The notes: generated by a model not told the origin, from the letters alone. Positions 53,972-62,476 are shown, counted from the stretch's first letter. The stretch: DNA of 64,000 bases from an uncultured Planococcus sp. (GCA_947502505.1 CANNAE010000003.1:1-64000), one strand, 5' to 3'. Numbers and translations: made by a program.

Positions 53972-54439
53972 ATGGAGAAAAAAGAATTTAAGCCTTCCCC
54001 AGGGTCCCCAGTACTTCCGATTTTCGAGAAATTCTCGACTGCACGGGATGTATCGCTCGTCTACGGCGACCCAATCGAGATGCAAGGCAGGGCCATCATT
54101 CCTGTCGCAAGAATTAAGTACAGTGTTGGAGGGGGTTCTGGCGGCGGTTACGGGCCAATTGTAGGACAAGAAGGCGACGGGCAAGAAGAGGCGGCAGCGG
54201 GCGGCCATGGCGAGGGCGCAGGTGGTTCGTTTTCGGTCAAGCCAATTGGCATCTATGATGTGACAGCTGACAAAACTGTCTACCGGCCGATCGTCCCGCT
54301 AGAGCTGATGGTCTTGGTGCCGTTGATGGTGAGCGGCCTCGGCTTTTTGATGGCTTCCAGCCAGAATAAAGGCAAAGGGCGCAAGCATAAGAAACGCAAG
54401 CATGCCCGCAATTCTTGTGAACCGAAAAGAAAATGTTGA
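53972..54439 (+). CDS. gerW: GerW (YtfJ) family protein
   Basis: A 155-residue protein of the YtfJ/GerW family. It has the segment VYGDPIEMQGRAIIPVARIKY near 28-48, then a Gly-rich central part (GGGSGGGYG, GGHGEGAGG), VKPIGIYDVTADKTVYRPI, a hydrophobic C-terminal helix (LELMVLVPLMVSGLGFLM) and a basic tail. In Bacillus it is a spore protein needed for lysozyme action during germination; relatives occur in non-sporing bacteria too. Ribosome site AGGAGTG. Ends in a terminator. Confidence 0.88.
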   Translation: MEKKEFKPSPGSPVLPIFEKFSTARDVSLVYGDPIEMQGRAIIPVARIKYSVGGGSGGGYGPIVGQEGDGQEEAAAGGHGEGAGGSFSVKPIGIYDVTADKTVYRPIVPLELMVLVPLMVSGLGFLMASSQNKGKGRKHKKRKHARNSCEPKRKC

Positions 54440-54452
54440 GCTGAATAAGCAA

Positions 54453-54488
54453 GCCCCCGCAGGAAGCCTGTCTCCTGCGGGGGTTTTT
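54453..54488 (+). terminator. gerW terminator
   Basis: Stem CCCCCGCAGGA / TCCTGCGGGGG with an internal loop, followed by TTTTT. Confidence 0.88.
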
Positions 54489-54510
54489 AGATGGATTCGA
54501 GTAGCTCTAT

Positions 54511-55263
54511 TCATTTTTTCCGTGTCAGCAGAAAAGCCGTGATCCAAGAAGCGACCGGAATGACCAAGGCAATCCCGATGCCGGCACAAAGAATGGTGAG
54601 CATCTCGGCGGCGAAAATCTTCGAGTTGACGATGTCGCCGAGTGAATAGGACAGATCCTTGAACCAAATCAATAAGCCGAGGTAACTGCCGAAAAACGCG
54701 AAAAACAAGGTGTTGGTACTGGTGCCGAGCAAATCGCGCCCGATGGCAAAACCCGCCTGGACGAGTTCGCGGCGGCTCATGCCGGGATTATGCAAATAGA
54801 CTTCGCGCATCGGTGAAGTGATTGAAATCGAAATATCGGTGATTGCCCCGATTGTACTGATGATGACAACCGCGGCAAGTTCGGCAAAGCTGATGCCGAT
54901 ATATAGCGACAGCAAGCTCAGTTCATCGACTTCCTCTTCGCCAAAGCCGTTGATCATCGTCAAATCGCTCATGAATAAGATGAAAAGCAAGAGCGCGACC
55001 ATCGTGATGACGGTCGACAGGAAAGCTGCGATGGTCGTGCTGTTGATGCCGTTGATAAAAAACAAATTGACGCAGCTGATGATGACGCAAGCGATGATCA
55101 CCCATAAAATCGGGTCATTGGCGGGATCATTCATCATATAGACCGTGCCGAGCAAGACCAGGAAATTGATGAACAGGCTGAGGAACGAGATCGCTCCTTT
55201 TTTTCCGCCGATCATCACCATCGCCATGCACAGCATGACCGCTAAAATAAAGAGTACATTCAT
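54511..55263 (-). CDS. YibE/F family membrane protein (second of pair)
   Basis: A 250-residue membrane protein with about seven helices. It has GGKKGAISFLSLFINFLVLL, a helix with SISITSPMREVYLHNPGMSRRELVQAGFAIGRDLLGTST-type core, and DLSYSLGDIVNSKIFAAEM near the C terminus. YibE/F proteins occur alone or split in two; the function is unknown. ATG at 55263 overlaps the upstream gene's stop by 4 bp. Confidence 0.85.
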   Translation of the reverse strand: MNVLFILAVMLCMAMVMIGGKKGAISFLSLFINFLVLLGTVYMMNDPANDPILWVIIACVIISCVNLFFINGINSTTIAAFLSTVITMVALLLFILFMSDLTMINGFGEEEVDELSLLSLYIGISFAELAAVVIISTIGAITDISISITSPMREVYLHNPGMSRRELVQAGFAIGRDLLGTSTNTLFFAFFGSYLGLLIWFKDLSYSLGDIVNSKIFAAEMLTILCAGIGIALVIPVASWITAFLLTRKK

Positions 55264-56390
55264 TGGGCAGCCCTCTTTCTCTTAATGAAGAAAATGGACG
55301 TGAAGATGCCGATCGGGATGGTTAGGACAATGCCAAGGCCGCCTGCAAGCGCACGGGCGATTTCGAGCGACAAGGTGATCGAAAAAGAAAATGGCCAAGT
55401 GGCCCCGTTCGAGAGATATAGCAAAAGCATCGGGATGGAGCCGCTAATATAGACGAAAAATAGAATATTCGCCATCGTGCCCATGATGTCTTTGCCGATA
55501 TCGATGCCGGAGGTTTTCATCGCTTCGATGGAAATGTCCGGATTTTTTTCATACAGCGTAAAAATCGATGCCGACATGGTGATGCCGACATCCATCACTG
55601 CGCCTAATGAACCGATGAACAAGCCGGCCATGAAGACGGCTTCATAGGGCCGCGAGAGAAATTGCATTTCCTCATAGTTCAAGCCATTGCCGCCGGATGT
55701 CCAAATCGCAAAAGAAGCGAGCAATAAAGCGGCAAACACGCCGAGCATCGTCGAAACGATGGCCGCGTAGGTTTTTTCATTGAAGCCGTTTACGAGCAAT
55801 AGCGAAGTGACCGTGAACAACAACACACTGACGCTCGCGATCATCAGTAAATTGGCGTTTTCCGTACGGATGTAAATGTCCAGGGCGTAAGACAAAATCA
55901 CGGCATTGAGCGCCAAGCTGACAATCGAGTAAAAACCTTGTTTTTTCCCGATAGCCAGCAGTACCAGAATAAAAATCCATGTAATGGCCAGGACGTATTG
56001 ATCGCGTTTGACATTATCGATCGTGCCTGATAAATTCGCCCCGTCGCCAGCCGTCTCGTCAATGAACACAAACAGATCTTGACCGGTGCGGTATTCATGG
56101 TCATTGGCACCGGATAAAGAATATTCATTTTCGAGCTCGATGGCCCGCCCTTCATGCTCGCCGTTACGGATTTCCCCGGTAATCCGCTGGGTATATAGCA
56201 TATCTTCGTTGCCATAAAGATCAGAGAGTTCCTGCGTTTCTTCTACAGAGACTTCAGTGACGGTAGCGATCGCTTGGCCGTAAAACCCGTGATTGTGTTG
56301 GATGAAATAGACCGAGCCCAAAAAACTGAGCAGCAAGATTGCGTATAAGGACCAGGTCAGAGGAGAGGCACTGGTGAGCCTTTTTTTCAT
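55260..56390 (-). CDS. YibE/F family membrane protein (first of pair)
   Basis: A 376-residue protein. After an N-terminal helix (WSLYAILLLSFLGSVYF) an exported segment of about 100 residues follows (about 32-130), then six or seven helices with IAIGKKQGFYSIVSLALN-type and SLGAVMDVGITMSASIFTLYEKNP. Its C-terminal part resembles the adjacent shorter protein, so the pair may be half-transporters or a heterodimer. ATG at 56390 follows GGAGAAT; an open frame extends upstream without support. Function unknown. Confidence 0.85.
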   Translation of the reverse strand: MKKRLTSASPLTWSLYAILLLSFLGSVYFIQHNHGFYGQAIATVTEVSVEETQELSDLYGNEDMLYTQRITGEIRNGEHEGRAIELENEYSLSGANDHEYRTGQDLFVFIDETAGDGANLSGTIDNVKRDQYVLAITWIFILVLLAIGKKQGFYSIVSLALNAVILSYALDIYIRTENANLLMIASVSVLLFTVTSLLLVNGFNEKTYAAIVSTMLGVFAALLLASFAIWTSGGNGLNYEEMQFLSRPYEAVFMAGLFIGSLGAVMDVGITMSASIFTLYEKNPDISIEAMKTSGIDIGKDIMGTMANILFFVYISGSIPMLLLYLSNGATWPFSFSITLSLEIARALAGGLGIVLTIPIGIFTSIFFIKRKRAAQ

Positions 56391-56499
56391 AAGGTATTCT
56401 CCAATCGGTTTCGATTTACACACGTATTGGTCGATTGTAGCAGAATTTCCCGCTTTTTTGCGAAGGCACATTTTTCGCGCGATTTCACTAACAGGAAAG

Positions 56500-56937
56500 T
56501 CAAACAGTGTTCCTTTTTTCCTCGACTAACTGAACGGAAGGCGCATGAGCGGAAACTACGTCTACTTGATGCTCCATGCAGGCGAACCCAAAATGTCGAT
56601 AGCTGACGCTGCGCGCGTGTTGCTGTTCTTCCAAGTTGGTCGATTGCTTCAAAAAGCGAAGCAACCCGGAATCCTCATGTATGTAGCAGGCGGAAGCTTC
56701 ATGAAGTTCGGGAGCAGTGGCAAAGCTAAAATCTTCGGCAGTTGCCGAATAGAAGGCATATGATTGGAAATCGATTTGCCAGCGGTCTACCGTCCCGTCC
56801 AAGTTCAGCAATAAATCCGTCTCGTTTTCGCTGCCATGGCAAATAAGACGCAGTGCGCAACCGGGTGCAGGAGCTGCTATGAAATTCTCGAAAGCCAAAA
56901 AATAATTTTTTCGTGAAAGTAGTTTTGTATGATGCAT
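56500..56937 (-). CDS. Hypothetical protein, 145 residues
   Basis: A soluble protein with Cys, Trp and acidic residues (CALRLICHGSENETDLLLN, SSLQSYAFYSATAEDFSF-like WQIDFQSYAFYSATAEDF). No known domain was recognised. ATG at 56937 follows GGAGGG by 10 nt; a GTG at 56943 is an alternative. It lies between the YibE/F pair and an SDR gene, all on the same strand. Whether it forms a single transcript with either is unclear. Confidence 0.6.
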   Translation of the reverse strand: MHHTKLLSRKNYFLAFENFIAAPAPGCALRLICHGSENETDLLLNLDGTVDRWQIDFQSYAFYSATAEDFSFATAPELHEASACYIHEDSGLLRFLKQSTNLEEQQHARSVSYRHFGFACMEHQVDVVSAHAPSVQLVEEKRNTV

Positions 56938-57084
56938 AGTCACGGCCCTCCTATTCTTTCTCCAGTTTAGTTCTTGAAAGGTTCAAGAAATGCCTTCTTT
57001 GTTTTTAGGTCAAACACAGATCCGCAAACTGCCAGGCTTAGTTCCATCCCTCGTGCCAAAATGGGCGCCGTCTTTTCAGGGCTC

Positions 57085-57117
57085 AAAAAAATGCCCAGAG
57101 GACTGGCCTCTGGGCAT
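57085..57117 (-). terminator. SDR gene terminator (57133 gene)
   Basis: On the minus strand, stem ATGCCCAGAGG-CCAGT-CCTCTGGGCAT followed by six T. Confidence 0.92.
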
Positions 57118-57132
57118 GGTTATCGTCACATT

Positions 57133-57984
57133 TTATTCAGCTGGAGTGCCGGGTTCAATTTCGTAGGATTTCTGGACGGTTTCGTTGCGTTCGCCCAGTC
57201 CGTCGTTAGTCGTTTTGCTCCACATGTTTTCCATGCGTTCTTTTACTTGCGGAATCATTTTTTCTGGAATGACGTTGCGGTATTGATTTGTTTCCCCGAG
57301 AATCACTTTGATCGACGGTTCGGTTACTTCTTTCGGGTCGAATTGTTCGTACGGGAAAGCGGCTTTTTCATAGTCGAAGACCGTGCCATCTGAGTCCGAC
57401 TGCCAGTTTTTCCACGTTTCAAACTCGCGGTCGTTAAAGCCGGTGAGGTATGGCCCCGGATTGATCGTCGCCACTTCTACGTTGAATTCCTGCAGCTCTT
57501 TACTTAAAGCATCCGCGAAGGCTTCAGTCGCATGCTTCGTGCCGCAATAAGGCCCCATTAACGGATCCGCCATCAAGCCGGAGACAGAAGAGACGAAGAC
57601 GATGCGGCCGGAGCGTTTTTCGACCATTTGGCGCGCAAAGCCTTTCGTCAATAAAGTCGGTCCGAAGAGGTTGACTTCAAATTGGTGGCGCAAGTTTTCT
57701 TCGGGGATATCGACAAGCGATCCGCCTTCGGAGACAGCCGCGTTGTTGACCAATACATCGATGTCCCAATTCCAGGCTTTTTCACGGTCTTTTGGGTTGG
57801 TGACATCCAATTTCTCGATTTGCATCGATACGCCGCGTTCTTTCGCTTCCTGTTCCAGTGCAGATACCTGGGAAATGATTTCAACGCCCGCGATGACAGA
57901 TTTGCCTTTTTCCGCCAAGCTGAACGCAATGTTTTTGCCGAACCCGGTGCCGGCACCGGTGATCAAGATCTTGTCGTTTGCCAT
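57133..57984 (-). CDS. SDR family NAD(P)-dependent oxidoreductase
   Basis: A 283-residue short-chain dehydrogenase. Start MANDKILITGAGTGFGKNI contains the cofactor motif; the NNAAV motif is near residue 80, SSVSG holds the catalytic serine near 129, and YCGTKHATEAF the Tyr-Lys pair near 142. ATG at 57984 follows AAGGAGGAATT. Its sibling at 10541 has a different C terminus. Substrate unknown. Confidence 0.87.
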   Translation of the reverse strand: MANDKILITGAGTGFGKNIAFSLAEKGKSVIAGVEIISQVSALEQEAKERGVSMQIEKLDVTNPKDREKAWNWDIDVLVNNAAVSEGGSLVDIPEENLRHQFEVNLFGPTLLTKGFARQMVEKRSGRIVFVSSVSGLMADPLMGPYCGTKHATEAFADALSKELQEFNVEVATINPGPYLTGFNDREFETWKNWQSDSDGTVFDYEKAAFPYEQFDPKEVTEPSIKVILGETNQYRNVIPEKMIPQVKERMENMWSKTTNDGLGERNETVQKSYEIEPGTPAE

Positions 57985-58091
57985 TATAAATTCCTCCTTA
58001 AGTTGTTGGGTTCCATTTACATACACTCTCCTCACATACCCGACAGCCCCGTGGAAGTAAACGAAAATTGTTGGGTTCTTTGCAGAAAAAT

Positions 58092-58122
58092 AAAAAATGA
58101 CGCCGGGAGGGAAACCGGCGCC
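58092..58122 (-). terminator. Terminator of the secreted repeat protein gene
   Basis: On the minus strand, GGCGCCGG-loop-CCGGCGTC followed by a T-rich run; about 65 nt after the stop. Confidence 0.75.
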
Positions 58123-58186
58123 ATGTCTATATAGCTGCAAAAGATGTTTTCGTATTGCTATCTGGCATCAGGCCGGGGAGCCTAAT

Positions 58187-58906
58187 TTAAGAAGGTGTCT
58201 GGCCTTTTTTGCCATGTCCGCGGTCCTTACCGTGTCCGCGATCTTTTCCGAAAAGGGGTTGGTCGACTCCGAGTTCAGCGAGTTTCGCTTCCGCTTCATC
58301 GACAATGGCTTGTGCTTGTTCCGCTGTGGCTTCGTCTAGAGCAGCAAACAGATCGTGCTCTCCTGATCGTTCAGGCAAGCTGACGCCCAGCGCTTCCAAA
58401 GCAGTTTGCGCTTCTTCACGAGTAAGCGTTTCGTCTTTTACTTGTTCCAGGATATCTTTGGCTTCAGCTTGAGCCGCTTCATCCAGTCCTTCGAACAAGT
58501 CATTTTTCTGTTGCTTCTCCGGAGCTTCGATGCCAAGTGCGCTCAATTGTTCCTGCGCTTCTTCCTTAGTCAAAGAACCGTCTTTTATTTGGCTGAAAAT
58601 GGTTTTGGCTTCGGCTTGGGCTGATTCGTCAAGTCCTTCAAGCGGGTTTTCTCGCTGCGATTTTTCAGGGAATTCGACGCCCAATTCCTCAAGCTCACCT
58701 TTTACGCGATCCTGAATGGTCTTGACTTCGGCTAGAGTCGCTTCATCGAGTTCGCTATGGCCGTGGCCGCGTTTTTCTGTCGTGTTTTCTGCCGCACTTT
58801 CTGTAGCCTCAGCTGTCGAGGAGTCGGATGCATAGGCCATCGTGCCGCCGACCGCTCCTAAAGTCAGGGCTCCGGAAAGGGCATAGGCAAATAATTTTTT
58901 CTTCAT
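58187..58906 (-). CDS. Secreted protein with four helical repeats
   Basis: A 239-residue exported protein. A signal peptide (residues 1-26, ending AYA) precedes four repeats of a helical unit. The two middle copies (about residues 88-136 and 137-185) are 49 residues and share GLDE.AQAEAK.I..Q.KD and LT.EEAQ..L.ALG; the outer copies lack the central LT.EEAQ piece. The tail contains DRGHGKDRGHGKKG, possibly a metal-binding His/Lys/Gly tail. AGGAGG precedes the ATG. No family was recognised. The composition is Glu/Ala/Leu/Gln, suggesting a coiled helical rod. Confidence 0.8.
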   Translation of the reverse strand: MKKKLFAYALSGALTLGAVGGTMAYASDSSTAEATESAAENTTEKRGHGHSELDEATLAEVKTIQDRVKGELEELGVEFPEKSQRENPLEGLDESAQAEAKTIFSQIKDGSLTKEEAQEQLSALGIEAPEKQQKNDLFEGLDEAAQAEAKDILEQVKDETLTREEAQTALEALGVSLPERSGEHDLFAALDEATAEQAQAIVDEAEAKLAELGVDQPLFGKDRGHGKDRGHGKKGQTPS

Positions 58907-59050
58907 ATTGTATTCCTCCTAATATAGGTTCATCGCTGCGCAAGCCGCTGCCGCGATTGGCAATTGGCCAGGTGCAATGTTGGTACAATGCCAGTATGCA
59001 GCGCCAAGCTTAAACGAACCTTAAAAATTATAGGAATTTAATAAACGGCC

Positions 59051-59089
59051 AAAAAAAGAAGCGCACCCGAAATGGGAACGCCTCTTTTT
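59051..59089 (-). terminator. bioY terminator
   Basis: On the minus strand, AAGAGGCGTTCCC pairs with GGGTGCGCTTCTT (one mismatch, two G-T pairs), followed by a long T run. Confidence 0.8.
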
Positions 59090-59106
59090 GTAGAGAATGA
59101 GGAGAC

Positions 59107-59685
59107 TCATGATGCCGGACGGTTTTTCGTCTCGGGCACAGCTAACAGCCTTGCTGAGGCTAAACGCTGCCGGACGGAAATGCCGATCCAGGCAGCGAGC
59201 GCCGCTTTGATAACGCCGACCAGGACGAATGGGACAAACCCGCCCGCAAAAGCGCCGGCCCAGGAAAGTTCCGCGAAAATTTTCAGCCAGACGGTCCCGA
59301 ACGTCAAGGCGACGAACATGCCAAGGATGTTGGCGATGATGGCGTTCATGAACGTAAAGCCCATCTTCTCCAAGTAATAGCCGATGACAAAAGCGGTCGG
59401 GATAAAGCCGAACAAATAGCCGCCCGTCGGCCCGAACAAACTGGCGAGCCCGCCTGACATTTGCGCGAATACCGGAATCCCGACGGCGCCGATGCCAAGA
59501 TAGACCAAAATGGAAAGCGTGCCATAGCGCGCGCCTAAAATCGTAGCCGCAAGCCCGATCGCCAAAGTTTGCCCGGTGATCGGCACGAGCGGCAAGGGAA
59601 TGGTGACTTGGGCGAGAATGCCGATGATGGCTGCGAACAAGGCTGTCACGATCATCATCCGCAATTTATTGTTTGAGGCGGTCAT
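59107..59685 (-). CDS. bioY: Biotin transporter S-component BioY
   Basis: A 192-residue membrane protein, the substrate-binding subunit of an ECF-type biotin importer. It has VTIPLPLVPITGQTLAIGLA and FGPTGGYLFGFIPTAFVIGY, the family signatures, and about six helices. The energising ATPases and EcfT are not here and are probably shared. The start at 59685 is preceded by GGACGTT-type sequence with a weak ribosome site. Control by BirA is expected from the palindrome upstream. Confidence 0.92.
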   Translation of the reverse strand: MTASNNKLRMMIVTALFAAIIGILAQVTIPLPLVPITGQTLAIGLAATILGARYGTLSILVYLGIGAVGIPVFAQMSGGLASLFGPTGGYLFGFIPTAFVIGYYLEKMGFTFMNAIIANILGMFVALTFGTVWLKIFAELSWAGAFAGGFVPFVLVGVIKAALAAWIGISVRQRLASARLLAVPETKNRPAS

Positions 59686-59708
59686 GTAATAACGTCCTTT
59701 CGAATTAG

Positions 59709-59735
59709 GTTAACTAATTTAAAAATTAAGTTAAC
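59709..59735 (-). promoter_or_regulatory. BirA-like operator upstream of bioY
   Basis: GTTAAC-N15-GTTAAC, with the flanking arms also partly symmetric (11-bp arms with one mismatch). BirA operators in Firmicutes consist of two GTTAAC-type half-sites at this spacing. It begins just after the -10 element at 59739-59744. Confidence 0.8.
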
Positions 59736-59738
59736 ACA

Positions 59739-59768
59739 ATAATATCGGAAGGATTGACAAGCTGTCAA
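59739..59768 (-). promoter_or_regulatory. Promoter of bioY
   Basis: On the minus strand TTGACA (59763-59768), 18-nt spacer, TATTAT (59739-59744). Near-consensus hexamers; the BirA operator abuts the -10. Confidence 0.68.
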
Positions 59769-59902
59769 CAAGCTATTGATTCCTAAAGGGCAAGGGCATT
59801 TAGCAGCTTCCGACCATAAGTGCAAAAATGAGGACGAATGCGGCAAGGTGTAATGATAAAATGAAAAGAGATAAGATAGAGAAAAGAGAGGAGGCGGCGG
59901 TG

Positions 59903-60478
59903 ATGGAAACGGAAGCGAAATTCACGTTCGATGAAATGTGGGAGAAGATCCTCGATTGCGACCGGAAATACGACGGTTTGTTTTTTACCTGCGTGAAGAC
60001 GACGAAGATCTATTGCCGCCCGTCCTGCCGTTCGCGAAAGCCAAAAAAGCGCAATGTGGAATTTTGCTTCTCGATAGAAGAGGCTGAGCGCCATGGCTTT
60101 CGGGCATGCAAAAGATGCCAACCCGAAATCGAAAAGTCGCCTTATGTGGAATTTACCCAGCAAGTCGTCGATTTTTTAACCGGCCATTATCAGCAGAAAA
60201 TCGGCCTGGACGAAGTGGCTGCCTATGTCGGCATGAGCCCTTCTTATGTGGACCGGTTGTTCAAGCAGGAGACGGGCGAAACACCGCGTTCTTATTTGGA
60301 GAAAATCCGCATCGACAAAGCGGCGTATTTACTGGCGAGTACCAGCCTAACGAATTTGGAGATTTGCCTCGAGACCGGCTTTCAAAGCACGTCTCATTTC
60401 TATAAAGTGTTCCGGCAGCAAAAACGGCAATCGCCAGGCGAGTACCGGAAAGAGAAAGGAGAGCGGCGGAATGGATAG
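59903..60478 (+). CDS. adaA: Ada-type methylphosphotriester-DNA methyltransferase/AraC regulator (AdaA-like)
   Basis: A 191-residue regulator of the adaptive response. The N-terminal domain has four zinc cysteines at 38, 42, 69 and 72, the same spacing as E. coli Ada; Cys38 accepts methyl from DNA phosphotriesters. The C-terminal AraC-type HTH contains IGLDEVAAYVGMSPSYVDRLF and LEICLETGFQSTSHFYKVF. Methylation should turn it into an activator of its own operon. ATG at 59903 follows AGGAGG by 8 nt. It overlaps alkA by 8 bp. Confidence 0.92.
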   Translation: METEAKFTFDEMWEKILDCDRKYDGLFFTCVKTTKIYCRPSCRSRKPKKRNVEFCFSIEEAERHGFRACKRCQPEIEKSPYVEFTQQVVDFLTGHYQQKIGLDEVAAYVGMSPSYVDRLFKQETGETPRSYLEKIRIDKAAYLLASTSLTNLEICLETGFQSTSHFYKVFRQQKRQSPGEYRKEKGERRNG

Positions 60479-61373
60479 CAGAACACAAACTGGGCGCTTG
60501 GAAATTGCCACGCCGGCAGATTTTAATTTCACCGAATGCCTGGCGATTCTCGGGCGTTCCGACCAAGAACTGCTTCATACAATCAACGATGAGCGCATTA
60601 CCAAGCTCTTGGCTGCAGAAAACGAGCAGGTGTTGTTCGAGGTGAGCCATTCAGGGCGTGCGCTGCATATCGACTTTCCACATCACACGCCGTCCGAACA
60701 AGGGAAGCAGGCAGCTCGGCGCTATGTGGCGGAGTGGTTCGATTTGGATACGGACTTGCAGCCATTTTACGCAATGGCTGCCAGCGACCCGGTGCTTCGG
60801 GAAGTCGTGGAAAAACATGCAGGGCTTAGGCTGATAGGCCTGCCGGATTTATTTGAAGCCTTGTCATGGGCAGTCATCGGCCAGCAAATCAATTTGACCT
60901 TCGCCTATACTTTGAAAAGGCGGTTGATCGAGAATTTCGGTTCGTCACTCACGGTAGCTGGGGTCGATTATTGGGCCTTTCCTTCCGCTGAAACCATTGC
61001 TTCGCTGCAAGTGGAACAATTAAGGAGCCTGCAATTTTCGGGAAGAAAAGCGGAATACCTCATCCAGATTGCACAGGAACTGGCGTCGGGCCGCCTAGTC
61101 AAAGAGGAGCTCATCGGCCAATCCGAGCAGCAAGTGGAACAGCAATTGGTGGCGATAAGAGGCGTCGGGCCATGGTCGGCGCATTACGTCATGATGAAAT
61201 GCCTGCGGTTCACTTCCGCATTTCCGGTATCTGACGTCGGCTTGCACAATGCCTTGAAGCATCAGCTCGGGCTGGAGCAGAAGCCGGGCATTGCCGAAAT
61301 CGAAGCCTTAGCGAAAAATTGGACAGGCTGGCAAGCGTATGCGACATTTTATTTATGGAGGGTGTTATTATGA
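60471..61373 (+). CDS. alkA: DNA-3-methyladenine glycosylase II (AlkA-like)
   Basis: A 300-residue HhH-GPD glycosylase that excises alkylated purines. Residues 1-110 form a beta-rich domain; the helix-hairpin-helix is IRGVGPWSAHYV (229-240) and the catalytic Asp255 lies in FPVSDVGLHN. It overlaps adaA by 8 bp and the next gene by 4 bp, so the three genes form one translationally coupled operon. AGGAGAGCGG precedes the ATG. Confidence 0.9.
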   Translation: MDSRTQTGRLEIATPADFNFTECLAILGRSDQELLHTINDERITKLLAAENEQVLFEVSHSGRALHIDFPHHTPSEQGKQAARRYVAEWFDLDTDLQPFYAMAASDPVLREVVEKHAGLRLIGLPDLFEALSWAVIGQQINLTFAYTLKRRLIENFGSSLTVAGVDYWAFPSAETIASLQVEQLRSLQFSGRKAEYLIQIAQELASGRLVKEELIGQSEQQVEQQLVAIRGVGPWSAHYVMMKCLRFTSAFPVSDVGLHNALKHQLGLEQKPGIAEIEALAKNWTGWQAYATFYLWRVLL

Positions 61374-61864
61374 CTGAATTGCATCAAGTGGATTATCCAT
61401 CGCCGATCGGCATCGTTGAAATCACCGGAACCGAACAAGGCATCGTGTCGCTTTATTTCAGCGAGGGGGAGCAACCGGTTCACGCCGTGCAGCCGGATAC
61501 GCCTCAAGTACTGAAAGACGCATTACAGGAAGTGGATGAATATTTTAAAGGCGAACGAATGGAATTCACCGTCCCGTGCCTGTCTACCGGAACTGAATTC
61601 CAGCAAAAAGTATGGGCCTCCTTGCCGAGCATCGCTTACGGGGAAACGGCCTCATATCGGGATATCGCGCTGGCTGTCGGAAATGAGAAATCCGTCCGGG
61701 CAGTAGGCAATGCCAATAGCAAAAACAAAATCAGCATCATCATCCCGTGCCACCGCATCATCGGATCGAACGGCAAATTGACGGGATACGCGGGGAGCTT
61801 AAGCCGCAAAGAATGGTTGCTGAAGCATGAGCAATCAGTGCGGAATGGCCAAGTGAAAGCATAG
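61370..61864 (+). CDS. ogt: Methylated-DNA-[protein]-cysteine S-methyltransferase
   Basis: A 164-residue O6-alkylguanine repair protein. It has the active-site PCHRII with Cys127, the HTH-like region VWASLPSIAYGETASYRDIA and the C-terminal GYAGSLSRKEWLLKHE. It accepts methyl irreversibly. ATG at 61370 overlaps alkA (ATGA) and follows GGAGGG. It completes the adaA-alkA-ogt operon. The gene could equally be called adaB by analogy with B. subtilis. Confidence 0.93.
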   Translation: MTELHQVDYPSPIGIVEITGTEQGIVSLYFSEGEQPVHAVQPDTPQVLKDALQEVDEYFKGERMEFTVPCLSTGTEFQQKVWASLPSIAYGETASYRDIALAVGNEKSVRAVGNANSKNKISIIIPCHRIIGSNGKLTGYAGSLSRKEWLLKHEQSVRNGQVKA

Positions 61865-61903
61865 AAAAGGGAAGCAAATCCAATCGATTTGCTTCCCTTT
61901 TCT
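61864..61903. terminator. Bidirectional terminator between ogt and maa
   Basis: Perfect stem GAAAAGGGAAGCAAATC / GATTTGCTTCCCTTTTC with a 5-nt loop; convergent genes flank it. Confidence 0.93.
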
Positions 61904-61915
61904 ATGGGCTTGCCA

Positions 61916-62476
61916 TTACTGTTCAAGTGTCTTGATGACGGCCGCCGGATTGCCGCCGACAACCGTGTTCGCCGGAACGTCTTTGACCACGACGGCGCCG
62001 GATGCGATGACAGCGTTGTCACCTATCGTGACGCCGGGATTGATGACGGCGCGGCCACCGATCCAGACGTTATCGCCGATGCGCACCCCTTTGCCGTATT
62101 CGACGCCGCTCAACCGCTGTTCGATATCAAGCGGATGGGCCGCCGTATAGATGTGGACGCCTGGCCCGATCAGGCAATTGTCACCGATGCGGATATCGCA
62201 GACGTCTAGAAAGACGCAGTCGAAATTGGCGAAGAAATTATGGCCGACGTGGATATTATAGCCGTAATCGCAGCGGAAATTAGGCTCGATGTACAAATGG
62301 TCGCCGCTTGAGCCGAGCAATTGGCTCATGAAGCGCTTGCGCTCCTGGCTGTCGGTTTCCATCGATTTATTAAACAAGCGCAATAACCGCTTCGCGTTGA
62401 CACGCTCCCGCACCAATACCGGATCATCCGCCCGGTAAAGCGCCCCCGCGAGCATTTTGTCTTTTTCTGTGTGCAT
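61916..62476 (-). CDS. maa: Maltose O-acetyltransferase (hexapeptide repeat family)
   Basis: A 186-residue LbH-type acetyltransferase. An N-terminal helical Maa domain ([18 protein letters not shown]) precedes hexapeptide repeats with [41 protein letters not shown] (catalytic His), [12 protein letters not shown] and the C-terminal [12 protein letters not shown]. It acetylates maltose, glucose or similar sugars with acetyl-CoA. ATG at 62476 follows GAGGG; a TTG precedes it. Confidence 0.92.
   Translation of the reverse strand: MHTEKDKMLAGALYRADDPVLVRERVNAKRLLRLFNKSMETDSQERKRFMSQLLGSSGDHLYIEPNFRCDYGYNIHVGHNFFANFDCVFLDVCDIRIGDNCLIGPGVHIYTAAHPLDIEQRLSGVEYGKGVRIGDNVWIGGRAVINPGVTIGDNAVIASGAVVVKDVPANTVVGGNPAAVIKTLEQ

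Noticed and set aside
56974-57393. A 139-codon plus-strand frame rich in Phe opposite the SDR gene
   Set aside because: Antisense to an SDR with complete catalytic motifs; it crosses that gene's terminator.
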